From Actinernus sp. WN-2022 (Eukaryota > Cnidaria > Anthozoa > Actiniaria > Actinernidae), in the NCBI GenBank assembly GCA_030867875.1, contig JAOWCC010000237.1, positions 8,411,713 through 8,475,712 of the forward strand: a stretch of 64,000 nucleotides of DNA. Direction: 5' to 3'. The position numbers and the translations under genes were made by a program. The notes under the pieces were generated by a model, which was given only the letters and a program-made list of their open reading frames with translations, was not told where the DNA came from and made no database searches. Positions 37,084-49,385 of the stretch are shown in pieces. Positions within the stretch are counted from its first letter, which is position 1, and each line of letters starts with the position of its first letter.

Positions 37084-39272
37084 CTTCAGGTAAAATTTTT
37101 CCAAACTAATTTGTTTTTGTCCAAACTAGCCGATTATTTTTGGTTCAACGTTGTTTATTTTTGTCCAAACTAGGTTATTTTGGTTCAACCTAGTTTATTT
37201 TTGTCCAAACTAGGTTATTATTTTCAACCTAGCTTATTTTGTGTCCAACCTAGGTCTTTTAAATGTAGGGTAGCATTTTATTTGTCTGTTGTTTAGTGAC
37301 TTAGTCGTAAATTAGTGACACCCTAAATTAGTGAGCACCCGTTGAAATAAAAAACACAAACTAGGTTGAACCAAAATAACCTAGGTTGGACAAAAATAAC
37401 CTAGGTTGGACCAAAATAAACTAAGTTGGAAAACTAAACTAGTTTATTTTGGTTGAACCTAGTTTTTTTATTATGGGTTTCGATCACAGTAGAATTTCAC
37501 CTCTCTTCTTGTTTACTGTGCAGTCTTAGTTACAAATTAGCGCAAAAGACTTCTTGTACTCTGGAACACATAAATTCTTGGTTAATTGCCATTTTACAGG
37601 CGGCGGTGAAAGTGACTTTTTTGGAGTGATCAAGTGTTATTCCTGTTTTTTCATGCTTAATCTGCTCGCAGATACGAGTTTCTATAATTACAAACTTTGT
37701 TACCACCTTGAAACGATTATTTTTCAAGAAACTATAGATGGTTTGCACTCAATCCCCAGAGATTCATATGACAAAGGGCATGGCGGCCATGTTGGTGTAC
37801 AGAACAAAAGAAGCACACGAAGAATCTATTGTTAACTGTACACCAACATGGCGGCTATGACGTAACGTGCAAAGGGTCTATTTTTCCTAATAAGGTGTTA
37901 GGATGTGACGGTGTTTTGTCCACCTTGTTGATTTTAATCTTTACAAAATCATTGACTTGAAATTTTGAAACTTTTGGTCTGCTTTGTTACATTTTCATAT
38001 TATATTTTTGGTGTCTTTTTCTTGCAGTTTTTTTTAGTTTTCTTGCCATGTCATCGTCATCGCTTAGAACAATCTCGCGCTATTTATTGTGAAGATCTTC
38101 AACATTTTGCGAAACATAGTTTTGGTCCCGCGTTGATTTGACGTTCCTTGCCGTGCATGCTGAACGGAAAGCTCCCATCGTTTGGAGTTCTAAAGACTTC
38201 TAAAGCGAGTTGGAATTCACCTCCGTTCATGATATTTGTTGTGAACTCAAGCCTTGGTTCGTGAAATGTCTGTAAATGCTTCGCTGAAACAAAGTCAGTG
38301 ACATAGTTTTGGCTCGAACTTCGCCGTTTCTCTTTAAATTATTTTTGAAGAACCGACAAAGTAGCAGGTTCAGCTAAATTTCAGGTATGTTTTATCAGCT
38401 TGTTTTGATTCTGGAAAACGCTTTCATGTGAGTTTGGGTTGTCCTTTGCCTTGGCGTTAAGTGTGGTTTGGCTGGTGTTCAGAAAAGTCGTAAAATACAA
38501 CTGTCATGTCTTTCTTTTCTTTGACTTTCATGCCTTTCTCTGTGTTTTACAAGACTGATTTTTGGCAGAAGGTTTTGCAATGTTATTTATCTTCCGACAT
38601 TACTTTTTGTGTTATACTTTGAGTTAAAAACGTATTTTTTCGTTGCTAATTTGACTAAACGTTTCGTGTGGAAACAATGTCAACAACTACTCTAGCTCGC
38701 AGCTGTCCAAAACCAAACTGACCGGTCATACAGCGATTTACCGGACCGCCGAAGAACCAATCAGATTTGTCCATTTGCCATATAATAAAAGTGAGTATCA
38801 CGTCAACGATTCAGGGTTGAGGGCGGTTCAGGGTGCGAGTCTCGTCTGGGATGAAACAAAGTAAGTAATAATGATGTGTAATATTAATTAATGAAATAGT
38901 GATAGGTGGTGTTCGGGTGTGGTCGGAGGATCAGGGTGGGATAGAAGAAAGATAGTGGGACATAGAAGTAATGAGGGAGGGGAGGTACAGAACCGGGGAG
39001 GGGGGAGCAAAGAAAAGGGAAGGGAGGTAGAATACGAAAACCTACTCAATTCTCTTTAGAATGTGCCCCTTAAAAAACCTAAACCCCATTGTTTTAGGAC
39101 TCCCCAAAAGGAAAATAATCCCTATTTAGAAAAATAAACTAGTTTGAAATAAACAAACTAGGTCGGGAAAAAATAGGTTGGAAAAAACCAAACTAGGTTT
39201 AAAAAAAATTAGGTTGGAAAAATAAACTAGGGTAAAAAAAATAAGTAGTTTGGGCAAATTTAACCTGAGGTT
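37084..39272. mobile_element. Foldback-type element with AAACTAGGTT repeats
   Basis: The ends match in inverse (ACTTCAGGTAAAATTTTTCC near 37083, and TTTAACCTGAGG near 39257-39268). Both flanks are packed with short repeats of the CCAAACTAGGTTATTTTGGTT kind in both orientations (37110-37470 and 39130-39260), so each end can fold on itself. The interior has no recognisable gene; it contains a GTTGGTGTACAG palindrome at 37778-37860. Confidence 0.55.
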
Positions 39273-39712
39273 TTTTTTGGCCTGCAACACAGGCATGCCT
39301 AAAATCGGAATTCCCTATTAGCAGAATCAGATATGTGTAGATGTTTCAGTTTAGTAATAAATGAATAAGAGGCCCTAATAATCCACATATAAAGGAATGG
39401 ACCTTTTGCAGGAATGCTATCACGTAGTTGTACGATATCGGTAGTGTTATTAGCAAAACGTGTTTTAGACTGTGAACAGCCCTTTATTTTTCTTGGTCTC
39501 TAGTCACGAAAAACTCGAAAAACGATGTTTTGGCCGAGCGCGGATTGGGTGTGAACGAAATCCCCGAAGGGTAGGAGGGCGGGGGTAGGGGTAGGGGTGA
39601 GGGGGGAGAAAAGAAAAATAAAGGGACTGCAGTCTTTTCCCACTAGTATATGTGAAATATATTGACAGCTATTTTATAGCACCGCAAAGGTTTCTATTTT
39701 CGATCGGCTAAA

Positions 39713-40317
39713 ATGGCAACGAGAGAAATTTTGGATTTTGATCAAGTTTTTGAGGGTTTATCTCATCAGCCTGCTGGCTTAATTTTAAAAGACGAACAAA
39801 AGCAAGCCATTGAGAACTTATTACAAAACAAAGATGTGTTGGCCGTGCTTCCAACTGGTTTTGGCAAAAGCTTAATTTACCAAAGTTTTTTACTCGCCAA
39901 ACGGAACAACAATCCCGAGCAAAGCCCTTCTGTCCTGGTAATCGTGCCCGGGTAATCGTGCCTCTGAGGAGCATTGTGGAAGAACAGATCGAGTCAAACG
40001 ACTTCTGCCTGAAAGCGAAAGCTTTAGAAAAGACGGAAGAAGTCTTGAAGTATGAAGCGTCCGCCAAGCAAGTTCTGTCTTCCGAGTTCCTCGATTTGTT
40101 TAAGAAGTCTACTCCATTCAGCAAGAATCTCTTGTTATTAACACACTTTGAAAATACGCGGGCAGATAGATGTCTTTCCAAGTTGAGAGGGATTTTGAGA
40201 ATATTAGTAATCAAATTACTAACTGCTGTACTATTGACGCCGGTTTTTTTGGGGGTTGGAAGATATTTTCGGATGAAACGTAAGAATGTTTCCCAAAGTT
40301 ACCAACAGTCAGCTTGA
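39713..40317 (+). pseudogene. RecQ-type helicase N-terminal fragment
   Basis: ATG 39713 opens MATREILDFDQVFEG. ILKDEQKQAIENLLQNKDVLAVLPTGFGKSLIYQSFLLA follows, the Q-motif/Walker A region of RecQ helicases (motif I is TGFGKS). The next motif, VLVIVP, is followed by a stop because GGTAATCGTGCCCG is tandemly duplicated (39937-39950, then 39951-39962). Downstream of the duplication the expected RecQ sequence resumes in another frame (LRSIVEEQIESNDF). Later residues (EVLKYEASAKQVLSSEFLDLF) are a diverged continuation; the DEAH box and everything after are absent. It is best seen as a gene fragment captured by the surrounding transposon and then damaged. Confidence 0.75.
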
Positions 40318-40691
40318 AATTTACCTTGCAGATTCTAAAAAAATCGGAGGCAGCACTTAACAACGTTGGTCTTCCTCTTCTAGCCGGTTTCTTATGAGTT
40401 TCGGCGTCGAATTCATTAATGTTGTTCATCCCACATTCATTTCGATGAAAAGCAATTTCAGGCAAAACTATATTCTATAAAAGAAGAGTGACCCGCGAAC
40501 AAGGATTTTCCCGTGGTTTGTTTTTGTTTATCATTTTGGCGGCTTTCTCACGACTGTTTTCTTGTATTTTGACAGGTGGGCGGAGTTTTAATCTCATTGT
40601 AATTAGTGGGCAGTGCTTGGGCGGTGCAGACGCTGAGCGCGCGCCAGTGGGAAAAGACTGCAGTCCCTTTATTTTTCTTTTGTCCCCCCTC

Positions 40692-43241
40692 TAGGCCTGA
40701 ATAGATTGTGCTAGCAAATACAGCCAAAGTTGCTCCAAAAAAAGGCTAAAAGTTGCTCAAAAGTTGCCAAAAAAAATTAAAAAGTTGCCACCAAAATTTG
40801 AAAAAAGTTGCTCACTTTGGCGAGCCATTTTATTCTAGATAACAACTTAAAACATGGCATGTTGGATGTGTAATTCAATATAATCTTAAAGTTCAACATA
40901 ACTACCAATAGTAGTACTTTCTATTGAAGTAAAGTAGTTTCTAATGAGTAAATCTCATGATATTGACCATAGACACCACATACGGTGATAAAGTTTACAG
41001 CCACTTTGCGTTGTTGTATCTAATCATGACTGAAGCCTCGAGGTAATCCTCAAGGGCAGTGTCTTGCTGGTCATTAAAGGCATTCTTCAGAAGGCTGAAG
41101 GCTCTCTCAGCAGATGCTGAACTTGGCTGGATGACCAACATCTTCTTTACCACCCCTGCCCAGTGTGGAAGTGTCTCGCTCTGGGCTGCCCACCATGCCA
41201 CCTTGTCTTCCTCATTTGCCATGACAACACCATCAGCTGCGGCAAGATAGTCAGGTAGCTCTCGGGCCAAGTTGGCAATGGTGTTGTCATTATCAAGAAA
41301 TGGAAAGTTTCTGAATTCTTCCAAGGAGGCAGCTGTTGGATTTGGATTTTGAACTTGCAAAGGACAACAGAGCCGTGCAACCTTAAAAGCACGGACTGTA
41401 TTGTGAAATTGAACGCAAAATTTATGTTGATAGAAATTAAGTCCTGGTTGAATACAGGCTTTTGCCTGTGCCATTAGCTGGTTGTATATGACAGCATTGC
41501 CACCAGCAATTTCATAAGCAACTGCCGTGGTATTGGGGTAATGCTCAACGGCCACTGCATGTGCAACAGCACAGAGACGCTCGTAGCAGGAAAATATCAA
41601 TGGCTCGTCACCTTCAAGGTAGTAGGTAGCACTTACAAAATGAACACCCACATCAACAACTACAGCAAGCTCCAAACGTAGGTCTTGGGCATCTTGATGA
41701 TCATCAAATATCTCCAGTAGATGTCGACGCATTGCTGGGGACATTTCTTCGTTTCCTCGAAGAAAAGGCTCTATGTCTCCAAAGTATTCTAAAGCTTGTT
41801 GAAGAATGTCCCACTTGCTCCACCATCTGGTAGCACTATGTATACGCATGGCTTGACCTATTTTCTCCTTCCAAAGGAGCCGGGCATTGTAGCTATGCAC
41901 AAACAGACTTACCCAATACTGGGTGAATGAATCCAATATTCGAAATTCAAATTGGTTACCGACATTGTCAATGGTATGCGAAAAACACACAACGTCAAAC
42001 AGGTTGGGATATAAAAACTTGAGTTGTCGCAAGGCAGCCCCGTTAACTGAAGCCCCATCCCTCATTCTACCAATGATCGTGTTAGGACCAAAGTTATGCT
42101 TGACAGCAAGGCAAGACATTAACCTCTGGGCTAGCTCATCTCCCTTCAATGCCTTTGCTAGTACTTCAAGTCGTATAAAGCGCTGTGTAGGTCTGAAGTC
42201 TTCCTGTACAAACCGAACATAATAGCAAGGGCCTCGCCCAGTCTGGTTGTTCCATCAAAAATAACACTGGCCTCTTTCACACTCTTCAGCTCACTCATGA
42301 GTTTGTCCCTTTCTTTTTCCAGTACCGCTGGTATGACTTCACGGAGGTTGGTGCTGTGGGTTAATCTATGGCCATACTTCTCCAGGAGAGGGCGAAGAAT
42401 ATCCACTTTTGATAGTGGTATGCCCCCAGAAATAGCACACTCGACTATCTCAAATCGGAACAAACGCATTTCTGCAGGCAATGTCGATCCAATGGGGTGA
42501 TCCCGCATGTCTCGCCTTTGTAGACACTCCATGATTGACTGGCTCTGTTTCTTGTCTTTCGCAATACGAGAAATTCCGTTCGTATGCTTGTTTGACTTAA
42601 TATGCTTGTCAATTGAACGTAAATTGCCACTCACCACTGCGAAATTTTGCTTTGGATAGTCCTTCACGCGATCCCAAGCACATGCTGCGTTGCCTTTGCC
42701 CGAGGCCGAGCCACCGCTTTCTCTTTGTTTGTATTTGCCTTGGTTGACATGGATTTTTCGCTTTCGAGAAATTGAAGCGCTTGTCGGAGTACTTAGACGT
42801 GCTCCAGCATTTGTGGCTACCTCAATAGGGTCATTCTCTGCATTCTCTTCAGTTTCTTCGTCAGATATTTCAGCTTGCGATTGTGATGCCATGACTAGCA
42901 GAATATGCAGAATGCAGATTAGCAAATACCAAGATGGCGGCGGCTTTGTGTTGGAGCGAATAACCGCTGGATAATTCGCGGGCGATATTAAATAGATAGG
43001 TGCTGTCCAGTTCGTGGGCGCACATCAATTCATGCACGGAAAGTAGAAAACAAAGGAATGTTAATCGTTTGCAGGGTCAATACTATTCAATACACGTCTA
43101 CAGCATTCTTAGTGTCGACCAGTTTCAATTAACAGAAACATTTGGAATAATTTGGGTATTTTATCATTATTTGTTGCTCAAAAGTTGCTCAAAACTCCAG
43201 AAGTTGCTCAAAAGTTGCCGTGCACAATCTATTCAGGCCTA
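40692..43241 (-). mobile_element. hAT transposon (2,550 bp) nested in the RecQ-bearing element
   Basis: The TIR TAGGCCTGAATAGATTGTGC at 40692 recurs inverted at 43222-43241. CCCCCCTC on each side (40684-40691, 43242-43249) is a perfect 8 bp target duplication, as hAT elements make. Subterminal AAAGTTGCTC-type repeats lie inside both ends. It contains one transposase gene on the minus strand. Confidence 0.92.
40995..42892 (-). pseudogene. hAT transposase with one frameshift
   Basis: The start MASQSQAEISDEETEE is at 42892. An N-terminal region has a BED-like finger (residues about 70-115; C..., then HIKSNKHTNG). The catalytic core has FDGTTRLGEAL (first Asp, near 42250) and RMRDGASVNGAAL (second Asp, near 42060). 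The C-terminal dimerisation region (LPHWAGVVKKMLVIQPSSASAERAFSLLKNAF, near 41160-41070) contains the catalytic Glu. The frame changes once, by one base, near 42215, between two segments that otherwise join naturally. All other motifs are intact and the TIRs and target duplication are perfect, so this copy died recently or the shift is a sequencing error. It lies wholly inside the hAT ends. Confidence 0.88.
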
Positions 43242-43372
43242 CCCCCCTCCCACTACCCTTCGGGGATTTCGTTCGCGCCCAATCCGCGCTCGGCCAAAAC
43301 ATTGTTTTTCGAGTTTTTCGTGACTAGAGACCAAGAAAAATAAAGGGACTGTTCGCAGTCTTAAACGTGTTT

Positions 43373-44224
43373 GTAAGTGCTATTGTCCACCTTCTTCCAA
43401 TTCTCAACCCCCAAAGGTGGTCACGGTGGCTTACAGGAGCTCCTAATTACAAAGTTGTACTGAAAATTAAAACGGGGTTGCATGAGGGTGGTCGCTGAAG
43501 GGACTGGTCAGAAATTAGCAGTTTGTGTATTTTTTTTATCCCCCAAACTGGAGGGTCATAAATAATAACTACTGAAAAAGGATTGGTTATAGGGTGAAAG
43601 GGTCAAAATATTTCAGACTCAATGTCCAGAGAGTGTTAACATTTTTAGACTTTTTTATCTCCCCCTCCTTGTAATTAAAAATTCGAAACAAATGTAAAAC
43701 GTGATTTAGATTAATATCAATTAAAATATGTCACTAATTAAGCTAAATATTATATGTTCGTGACTGTAATAATAATATCAGTATACAAGTGAATGCATAT
43801 AAATTATATATCACTTCAATTCGTTATCTGAAAACATAAAAAAAACATTGATACTTCTGAAATACAATAAAAGTAGATTGGACCACGGATTGGGTTAGGC
43901 TTGGAGGATTAGTAATATGCTAACCATTCCAACTCTAACCCCTTCCTATGGGACCATAGCAATGCACAGGAAATCCCATTGTCCCAATTTCAAAACATAA
44001 ATTATTCTATTTTTAGTATTTTACAATTTTCTGATGATAGTCATTCCATTTTTCGAGTCAGCTCTGATTAAATGTTCTTCTTTTGACAGTCCTACATTTT
44101 TCTTCTTGCTTCGGTATTTCAAATTGACTTTTTCAACATATTTTCCAGGGCAACAGTCTTCGCTTGGTAAATAAATCTCCACACCCAATTATATTTATGA
44201 TTCTTCTAATCAGTTCCAGTATAT
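43373..44224. other. No gene recognised
   Basis: AT-rich spacer, no motifs. Confidence 0.45.
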
Positions 44225-44545
44225 GTGTATAGTTATACCAATTCCAAACTTGCCCATCCCCCAAGGGTGGGGAGCATAAGTGGGGCATTTGACTGAGTTT
44301 TTGTCCAAGGAATGGGACATTTGGGAGCAAACAAAAGTTGGCAGGGTGGGCAATTCATTTGTAGAGAGAGACAAAATAGCGAATTTTATGAGATATTTCC
44401 ACCCGTACCAAAGCTCCACTGTGGAGCATTTCACCCCACAGTGGGGCATTTGCAACGTTCTGATCCCCCACAAATATCTGGGGGAGGGAGAGGGGGCGGG
44501 CGATGGGCAGGTTTGGAATTGATAGAGCCATAACTTATATAATGG
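44225..44545. repeat. Short inverted-repeat element
   Basis: CAATTCCAAACTTGCCCATC (44239-44258) recurs inverted as GATGGGCAGGTTTGGAATTG (44502-44521). GTTATACC and ATAACTT lie outside. The interior has tandem GTGGGGCATTT-type repeats. The open frames in it are repeat-derived. Confidence 0.55.
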
Positions 44546-45754
44546 TTTTAAGAGAGTTCGGTTTATAGTTACGGCTTTACACAACAAATCCTGCTCTTCT
44601 TTTGACGGTTTGTAAGTCATATCCAGTTCTGTTTATGGGTATAATTCGTGGTAAATTCGAATGCCTCTCTATATCTTCTGAGTTCTGTTATTCTTTTGAG
44701 GATTTTAACGTTTTCTTCTTGGTCTCTATAAAGTCACATACAGTTCAACTTACGGACGATTTCAATTCCAGTTCGAATTACAGTCACCATTACACTTAAT
44801 AACATTTTAAAAGTAGGGAACAAGTACGATTTGTGTGCGTATATATAAACACATAATTTCAACCTCACCAATTCTGATTTCCGTTGGCGTTCAAAGACAA
44901 GGGTCAATCATTTTTCACTTCCAGCTTTTGCGACTCTTGAGTTGAAGTCTCAGTAAAGCTTGGCATTGGTTGACTGGCTTAGTCAAGACTTCCCAGTTGT
45001 ATAATCTCAAGAGTATTTCAGGAGAGTACTTGGCGGTAAACAGCCAACATTGCAAACAATCAATCCCTCATTTGACCTCCTCACAGTGTGTGATGGTAAT
45101 GAAGAGCATTTCAACAATTTCAACAATGCAACACTGCAATCCTATGGCACTTAGATGCAGCAGTACAGACATTTTCTTTCAGTTTCCGTGGATTATTGGA
45201 CCAAAACCATGACTCCTCCGGCCGGTCAGACTAGCTGACTGTGCGATTGGATTGCCACATCCCTTTCGTAAATGTGAGAATTCATTGAAAGCCCCTAAAA
45301 GTTCTGTCAGCCCTAGAATAACTGAACATCTTGATATTTCATTCGAAGAAACCTTTGGTTTCAGCAAAATAATGGTTAAGAATGGCCCCGAACCATCGCT
45401 CCGTTGGCTGGCTTTGCCTCCACAACCAAGATCCGACCGGGTGTCGAATCTGATTGGTTGATCGTGTCACATGTTTGGAATCGAACAATGGGTTCCTGTG
45501 TAATCTGATTGGTTATCGGCACCAAACAGCGACACAATAAAATAGAAATAATAAACACTTGCGATTTATGACTCATTCCTCGGCCAAAGTACCTAAAATG
45601 TTCGCCGAGTACGTTGCTGAGACGTAGCAGTAATTTATATTTGGGGATCCACTCGCAGTCAACATTTCTTCTATCGACAGTAACGAAAATTGTGCGTTAC
45701 TACATTTAGCAGTAATTTGCATGATTGATATTTGATCTGGTTTTCAATTGATCT
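44546..45754. other. No gene recognised
   Basis: No supported coding sequence. Short frames near 45179-45576 occur on both strands without motifs. Confidence 0.4.
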
Positions 45755-46645
45755 TAGTGTAATTTCATCAGTGAATTTAGAGATCCCAGTGCTCTGATTG
45801 GTCGAGAATTACGTCATACATCGCTGTATTCACCTGCAGAGCTCCTGGAGGTGAATAAAACATACAAGGCATTTACCAAAATGGCCGCTCGCATATTTAC
45901 CGATTTTTCTTACGAAGAAATAAAGAATATGAAAGAAAACTTTAAAAAAAAACTCACCATTCAAGGAGCAACTAAAGTATGGCTAAACTTGAAGCTTTTT
46001 TTAATCCATAAGCCTTCACAAACAAAGAAGAAGAATGTACTTACTTAGTTATTTTCCTCGTGGTTTTTGATAGAAAAACAAGTTCTAGTTTCATTCAGGG
46101 GAGCCGGTTGCTGTTATGCTCTTCTCTCGCCGCTTTCTGTGTGTTTTCAAGCTTTATCTCATACCGAAATCATTTCTCTTGATTTACCATTGTGTTTGAT
46201 TCTGTGATGGCTATAATCCACAAAACTAGTTCGTAGTTTCCAGCAAATTTGTCCTTTGAAGTGAACTCATGAAAGCGGTTCCTTTCGATAAATTTTCACT
46301 CCCCATGGCAGATTTTCAGTTTTAATCATTTCCACTCATTTTCACTGCATTTCCCCTCTGTCTAGCATGGTATGAGATCTCAGAAGTGAAGACTGCTGCT
46401 TCAACTTGAATTCTAGTGTGCATTTGGACTATTTTCTTCAGTATTTCTCTGTCTTTAGAAAATGCATTCTTGTAGTCCCTGCAAGTCCCGTGTCGAGTCG
46501 GTTTGTGCATTGAACCGTTGCGGCACGTGATTATGCAAATATATATTGTCACGCGCGTTTGTACGGTCGGAAGACAGATCAGACTATTATATATTATATT
46601 GTCTAGTTTTAATTTCTCTGATATTCACTGATGAAATTATACTAA
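45755..46645. repeat. Inverted-repeat element with a small reading frame
   Basis: TAATTTCATCAGTGAAT (45761-45777) recurs inverted near 46623-46640. Inside, a 65-residue plus frame (45851-46048; MAARIFTDFSYEEIKNMKENF...ATKVWLNLKLFL) faintly resembles the core-binding N-terminus of cnidarian tyrosine recombinases/Cryptons. That resemblance is weak and from memory. Probably a MITE of ~0.9 kb with captured sequence. Confidence 0.4.
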
Positions 46646-46714
46646 AACAATTATTCACTTCGTCTCGGTAAATATTCATCAATAGTCACTTCGACTGCAG
46701 TGAATAATTGTTAA

Positions 46715-46732
46715 AGTGCTACTGAAACGAAA
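46715..46732 (+). repeat. Left TIR of the Kolobok element
   Basis: AGTGCTACTGAAACGAAA, directly after TTAA; identical to the inverse of 56525-56542. Confidence 0.93.
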
Positions 46733-47029
46733 TCATGAAATCGCTTTTTTTAACACCAGAAGCTACTTCAATCTTTCAATGATCATATCGAAGCTAAATA
46801 ATGCTTATAAACCTCCGAGTAATATTTTTATCGGGGTTGAAGAAGTACCACTTTGTGCGACAAAAACTCGTAAATGTGAGCCAGCGGAAATGTAAGCGGT
46901 TTTACCCATTGTGACGTCACATGATGTGTAAAGGCACCAAGCCAGTGTTTTACATACAGTAAAAAGCAAGCGAAACGACCAGCGAAACAAATAGTGAATA
47001 GTCTTTTATATACATTCCCACTTAAAAGT

Positions 47030-48991
47030 ATGTCCCATTCCGATGAGTTAGAGTTGTCTTCGAGCTCTGAGAGTGCGAGGGAATCGCCGGAGACCGAAAG
47101 CGATGAAGATTTCGGGGTTGCTGGCGGGCCGGTAGAGCCATATAGATTCGAGCCACTCGCACCCGAAGGCTTCGAAGAACCGGAGGAAGAAGAGGATCAG
47201 GACGGCCTAACGCCTGTAATTCTGGAGGCCAGATTTGAGAAGCAGATTGCTGTGGATGTGTGGTAACTATGGAGTTTATATTAAATTTGGCAGATATTTT
47301 TTGCTTGCAAAACATTCTGTTTTAGAGTAGGTTACAACGCCACTTGTTTCATTTTAAAATAAGTTAATTTTCATACAAACCTTCTAAAAACCTACCCCTT
47401 ACATCAAAAAAACCTAACCATTTAAACTCTAAATCATTCATAGAACGAGTATAAATACACCTGAACGCTAATGGGGAATTTATCGAGGTTTTCAAGTGAT
47501 TTTTTAAATTAGCACTGCAGTGGCGTTGTATAATTTATGCACTACGTCTCTCTCTGTCTTGGTAAAATGGAAGACCTCTGCTAGCAGGGAATACTGCAGA
47601 CAGTTTAGCCAGGTTTCTTTATACCATTCCGTTGAACTTTGAAGGTGCAAATGTGGCAATTGCAAAGATGAGCTCCTTTCCAGCGCAATGGAATACCGCT
47701 GCTGCAAAGAGGTGATCGCTGCTATGGCGAAACTTACTTTCGATGGTATTCAAGCGGACTGTGTAATGATGCATACGGACTTCGGCGCATTGACGAACTC
47801 TACAGTCCTCGAGCAAGTATGCCCGCTCATGAAGGACAAGCGAGGCAAATGCTACAAGTTTCCAGCCCATGGAAGCCAAAGTGCAAAGAACGAGTAAGTA
47901 AAACCCCTGTCTGCAGAACAAGCGAGTGATTCATATTTTTGTCTGTTTTGGAGGCAACCAAGCCATCCCCCCCCCTGGATTTATATAGACTACAGTCAAA
48001 TCCTCTGACCGATGACCACTACGTTAATTCTGCTATTTCAGTATTTGTTAAATTACCATTTGTTTTCTCTGTCTCGTAAGCGACCACTGTTCTAATTTCT
48101 TAACAACAAGAACTACTACTACAACTGTCAATCTACATAGCAGTATAATAACCCTAAATGGGGACACCCTAACTAACTTTGTAAAATAATACAATCTTAA
48201 GAATTATAAAAGAACTATTTATAAATGAATAATATGTACAATCATAATTAAGATAATATATAATTTAGTATTATAATATAATATTTTATAATCCGACCAC
48301 TTTTGGGGTTTTCTTTTGTTTTAGTACCTGTCATAAGGCCCGATTCAGAGGTCGGACTTTCCATGCGCTGAACCTAATTAGATCAATTATCTTTTGTTTT
48401 AATTGCATTCGACGTCTGAATTATGACCACCCAAGAAAATGAAGGGATTTCATTAATTCACTGTAGTATATTTCAACTGTAGACAAGTATAATTTATTAT
48501 GAGTGATGGCAGCTCACACACTCACTCTCAAACGTTAGTAGGTTATTTTTTAAACGTAGATGATTGACTGTATTCTGCAAATTCGAAATAACTTAAGGCC
48601 TTTATAACTGTAGAAATCCAACTGTAGCTAAAAATTGAGTATCTGAAAAGATGAGATCTTTAATATGTTAGTACTGCAAGCAAATTTTATTTGGAGTGAT
48701 CAGAGTAAGATACTGGTGAGATATTAATTTTGGTAATTGTATTTGTTAGATAATTTGGCAACAGTCACACTGTAAGAGCTGGTGCTCTTTATTGTTAATG
48801 CTGATAACTGGTGGTGTTTCATTTTCAGGAGTCGACGTGCAACTGCTTACCGCTTCTTAGTCAGGTGGATATTTGGGCCTCTTGGCTGGGACAATACCAG
48901 ACCACTTCCAGCCTGTATCTATAACCAAATAAGAAGGAAGTTCCCAACCGCAGCTGCTAGAGGCTACTCTTCTGCCCAGCAACGACAGTAG
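47030..48991 (+). CDS. P2X7 C-terminal (ballast)-domain-like protein, 3 exons
   Basis: Exons are 47030-47262 (donor GTAACT), 47645-47893 (acceptor after TTTGAAG, donor GTAAGT) and 48829-48991 (acceptor after TTTTCAG). Together they make 645 bases with the frame kept at both junctions, encoding 214 residues. The N-terminus is acidic and Ser-rich (SDELELSSSSESARESPETESDED). Then follow WCKCGNC and YRCCKE, and the end AYRFLVRWIFGPLG...PLPACIYNQIRRKFP...GY. The cysteine pattern plus WxFG...LPxCxxxxIRxxFP is the signature of the cytosolic ballast domain of the ATP-gated channel P2X7; no channel part is present. The domain binds zinc and guanine nucleotides in P2X7; its role here is unknown. It lies inside a Kolobok transposon, convergent with the transposase, and its promoter lies next to the left TIR. 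Confidence 0.85.
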
Positions 48992-49385
48992 TAAGCAGCC
49001 AACAAGAAAGCTCATTTGAGCTAAAACAAACTGCTTTTCTAGGGGCCACTAGATTTACATGTATGAAAGAAAAAGACCATTGCTACTCTCAGTAGCTAGA
49101 GTGAGTAATCTTTTGTTTTCTGCTCATTGAAGCTTTAGCTTATTCCAGCTAAATTTCTATTAGCGGCAGACTAAAGGTTGATTGTATGCTGATAGCTGTT
49201 GGAAGTTTCAGCTCCTACTTGCTTCCAACAACTGTTGGCATATAATCAACTTTTAGTTGTTAGCATTATAAAACAAAAGCAACAACATACATGTACACAT
49301 TCATATTTGTAAGACCAATTTTATTTAGAAATTTGGTCACCCATTGTGTAAGCTAAGCCAGAGTGCATCATGGAATATTTCCTCA

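Larger units (their letters stand above)
39466..43362. mobile_element. Long-TIR, Mutator-like element carrying a RecQ fragment
   Basis: Both sides show the direct repeat AAACGTGTTT (39456-39465 and 43363-43372). Inside are long inverted repeats: left 39466-39645, and right 40640-40691 continuing at 43242-43362 once the nested hAT is set aside. The shared blocks include CCCTTTATTTTTCTTGGTCT, CCGAGCGCGGATTGGG and GGGACTGCAGTCTTTTCCCA. TIRs of ~180 bp plus a 9-11 bp target duplication suggest Mutator-like. Without the hAT the element is ~1.35 kb and its only cargo is a helicase fragment, so it is non-autonomous. Confidence 0.72.

Noticed and set aside
39937..40317. Second RecQ segment read as an independent gene starting at MPLRSIVEEQ
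   Set aside because: It is the continuation of the same helicase frame displaced by the 14 bp duplication, not a separate gene.
44133..44620. Overlapping frames on both strands, up to 136 residues
   Set aside because: They arise from the tandem GTGGGGCATTT repeats and inverted ends of a small element.
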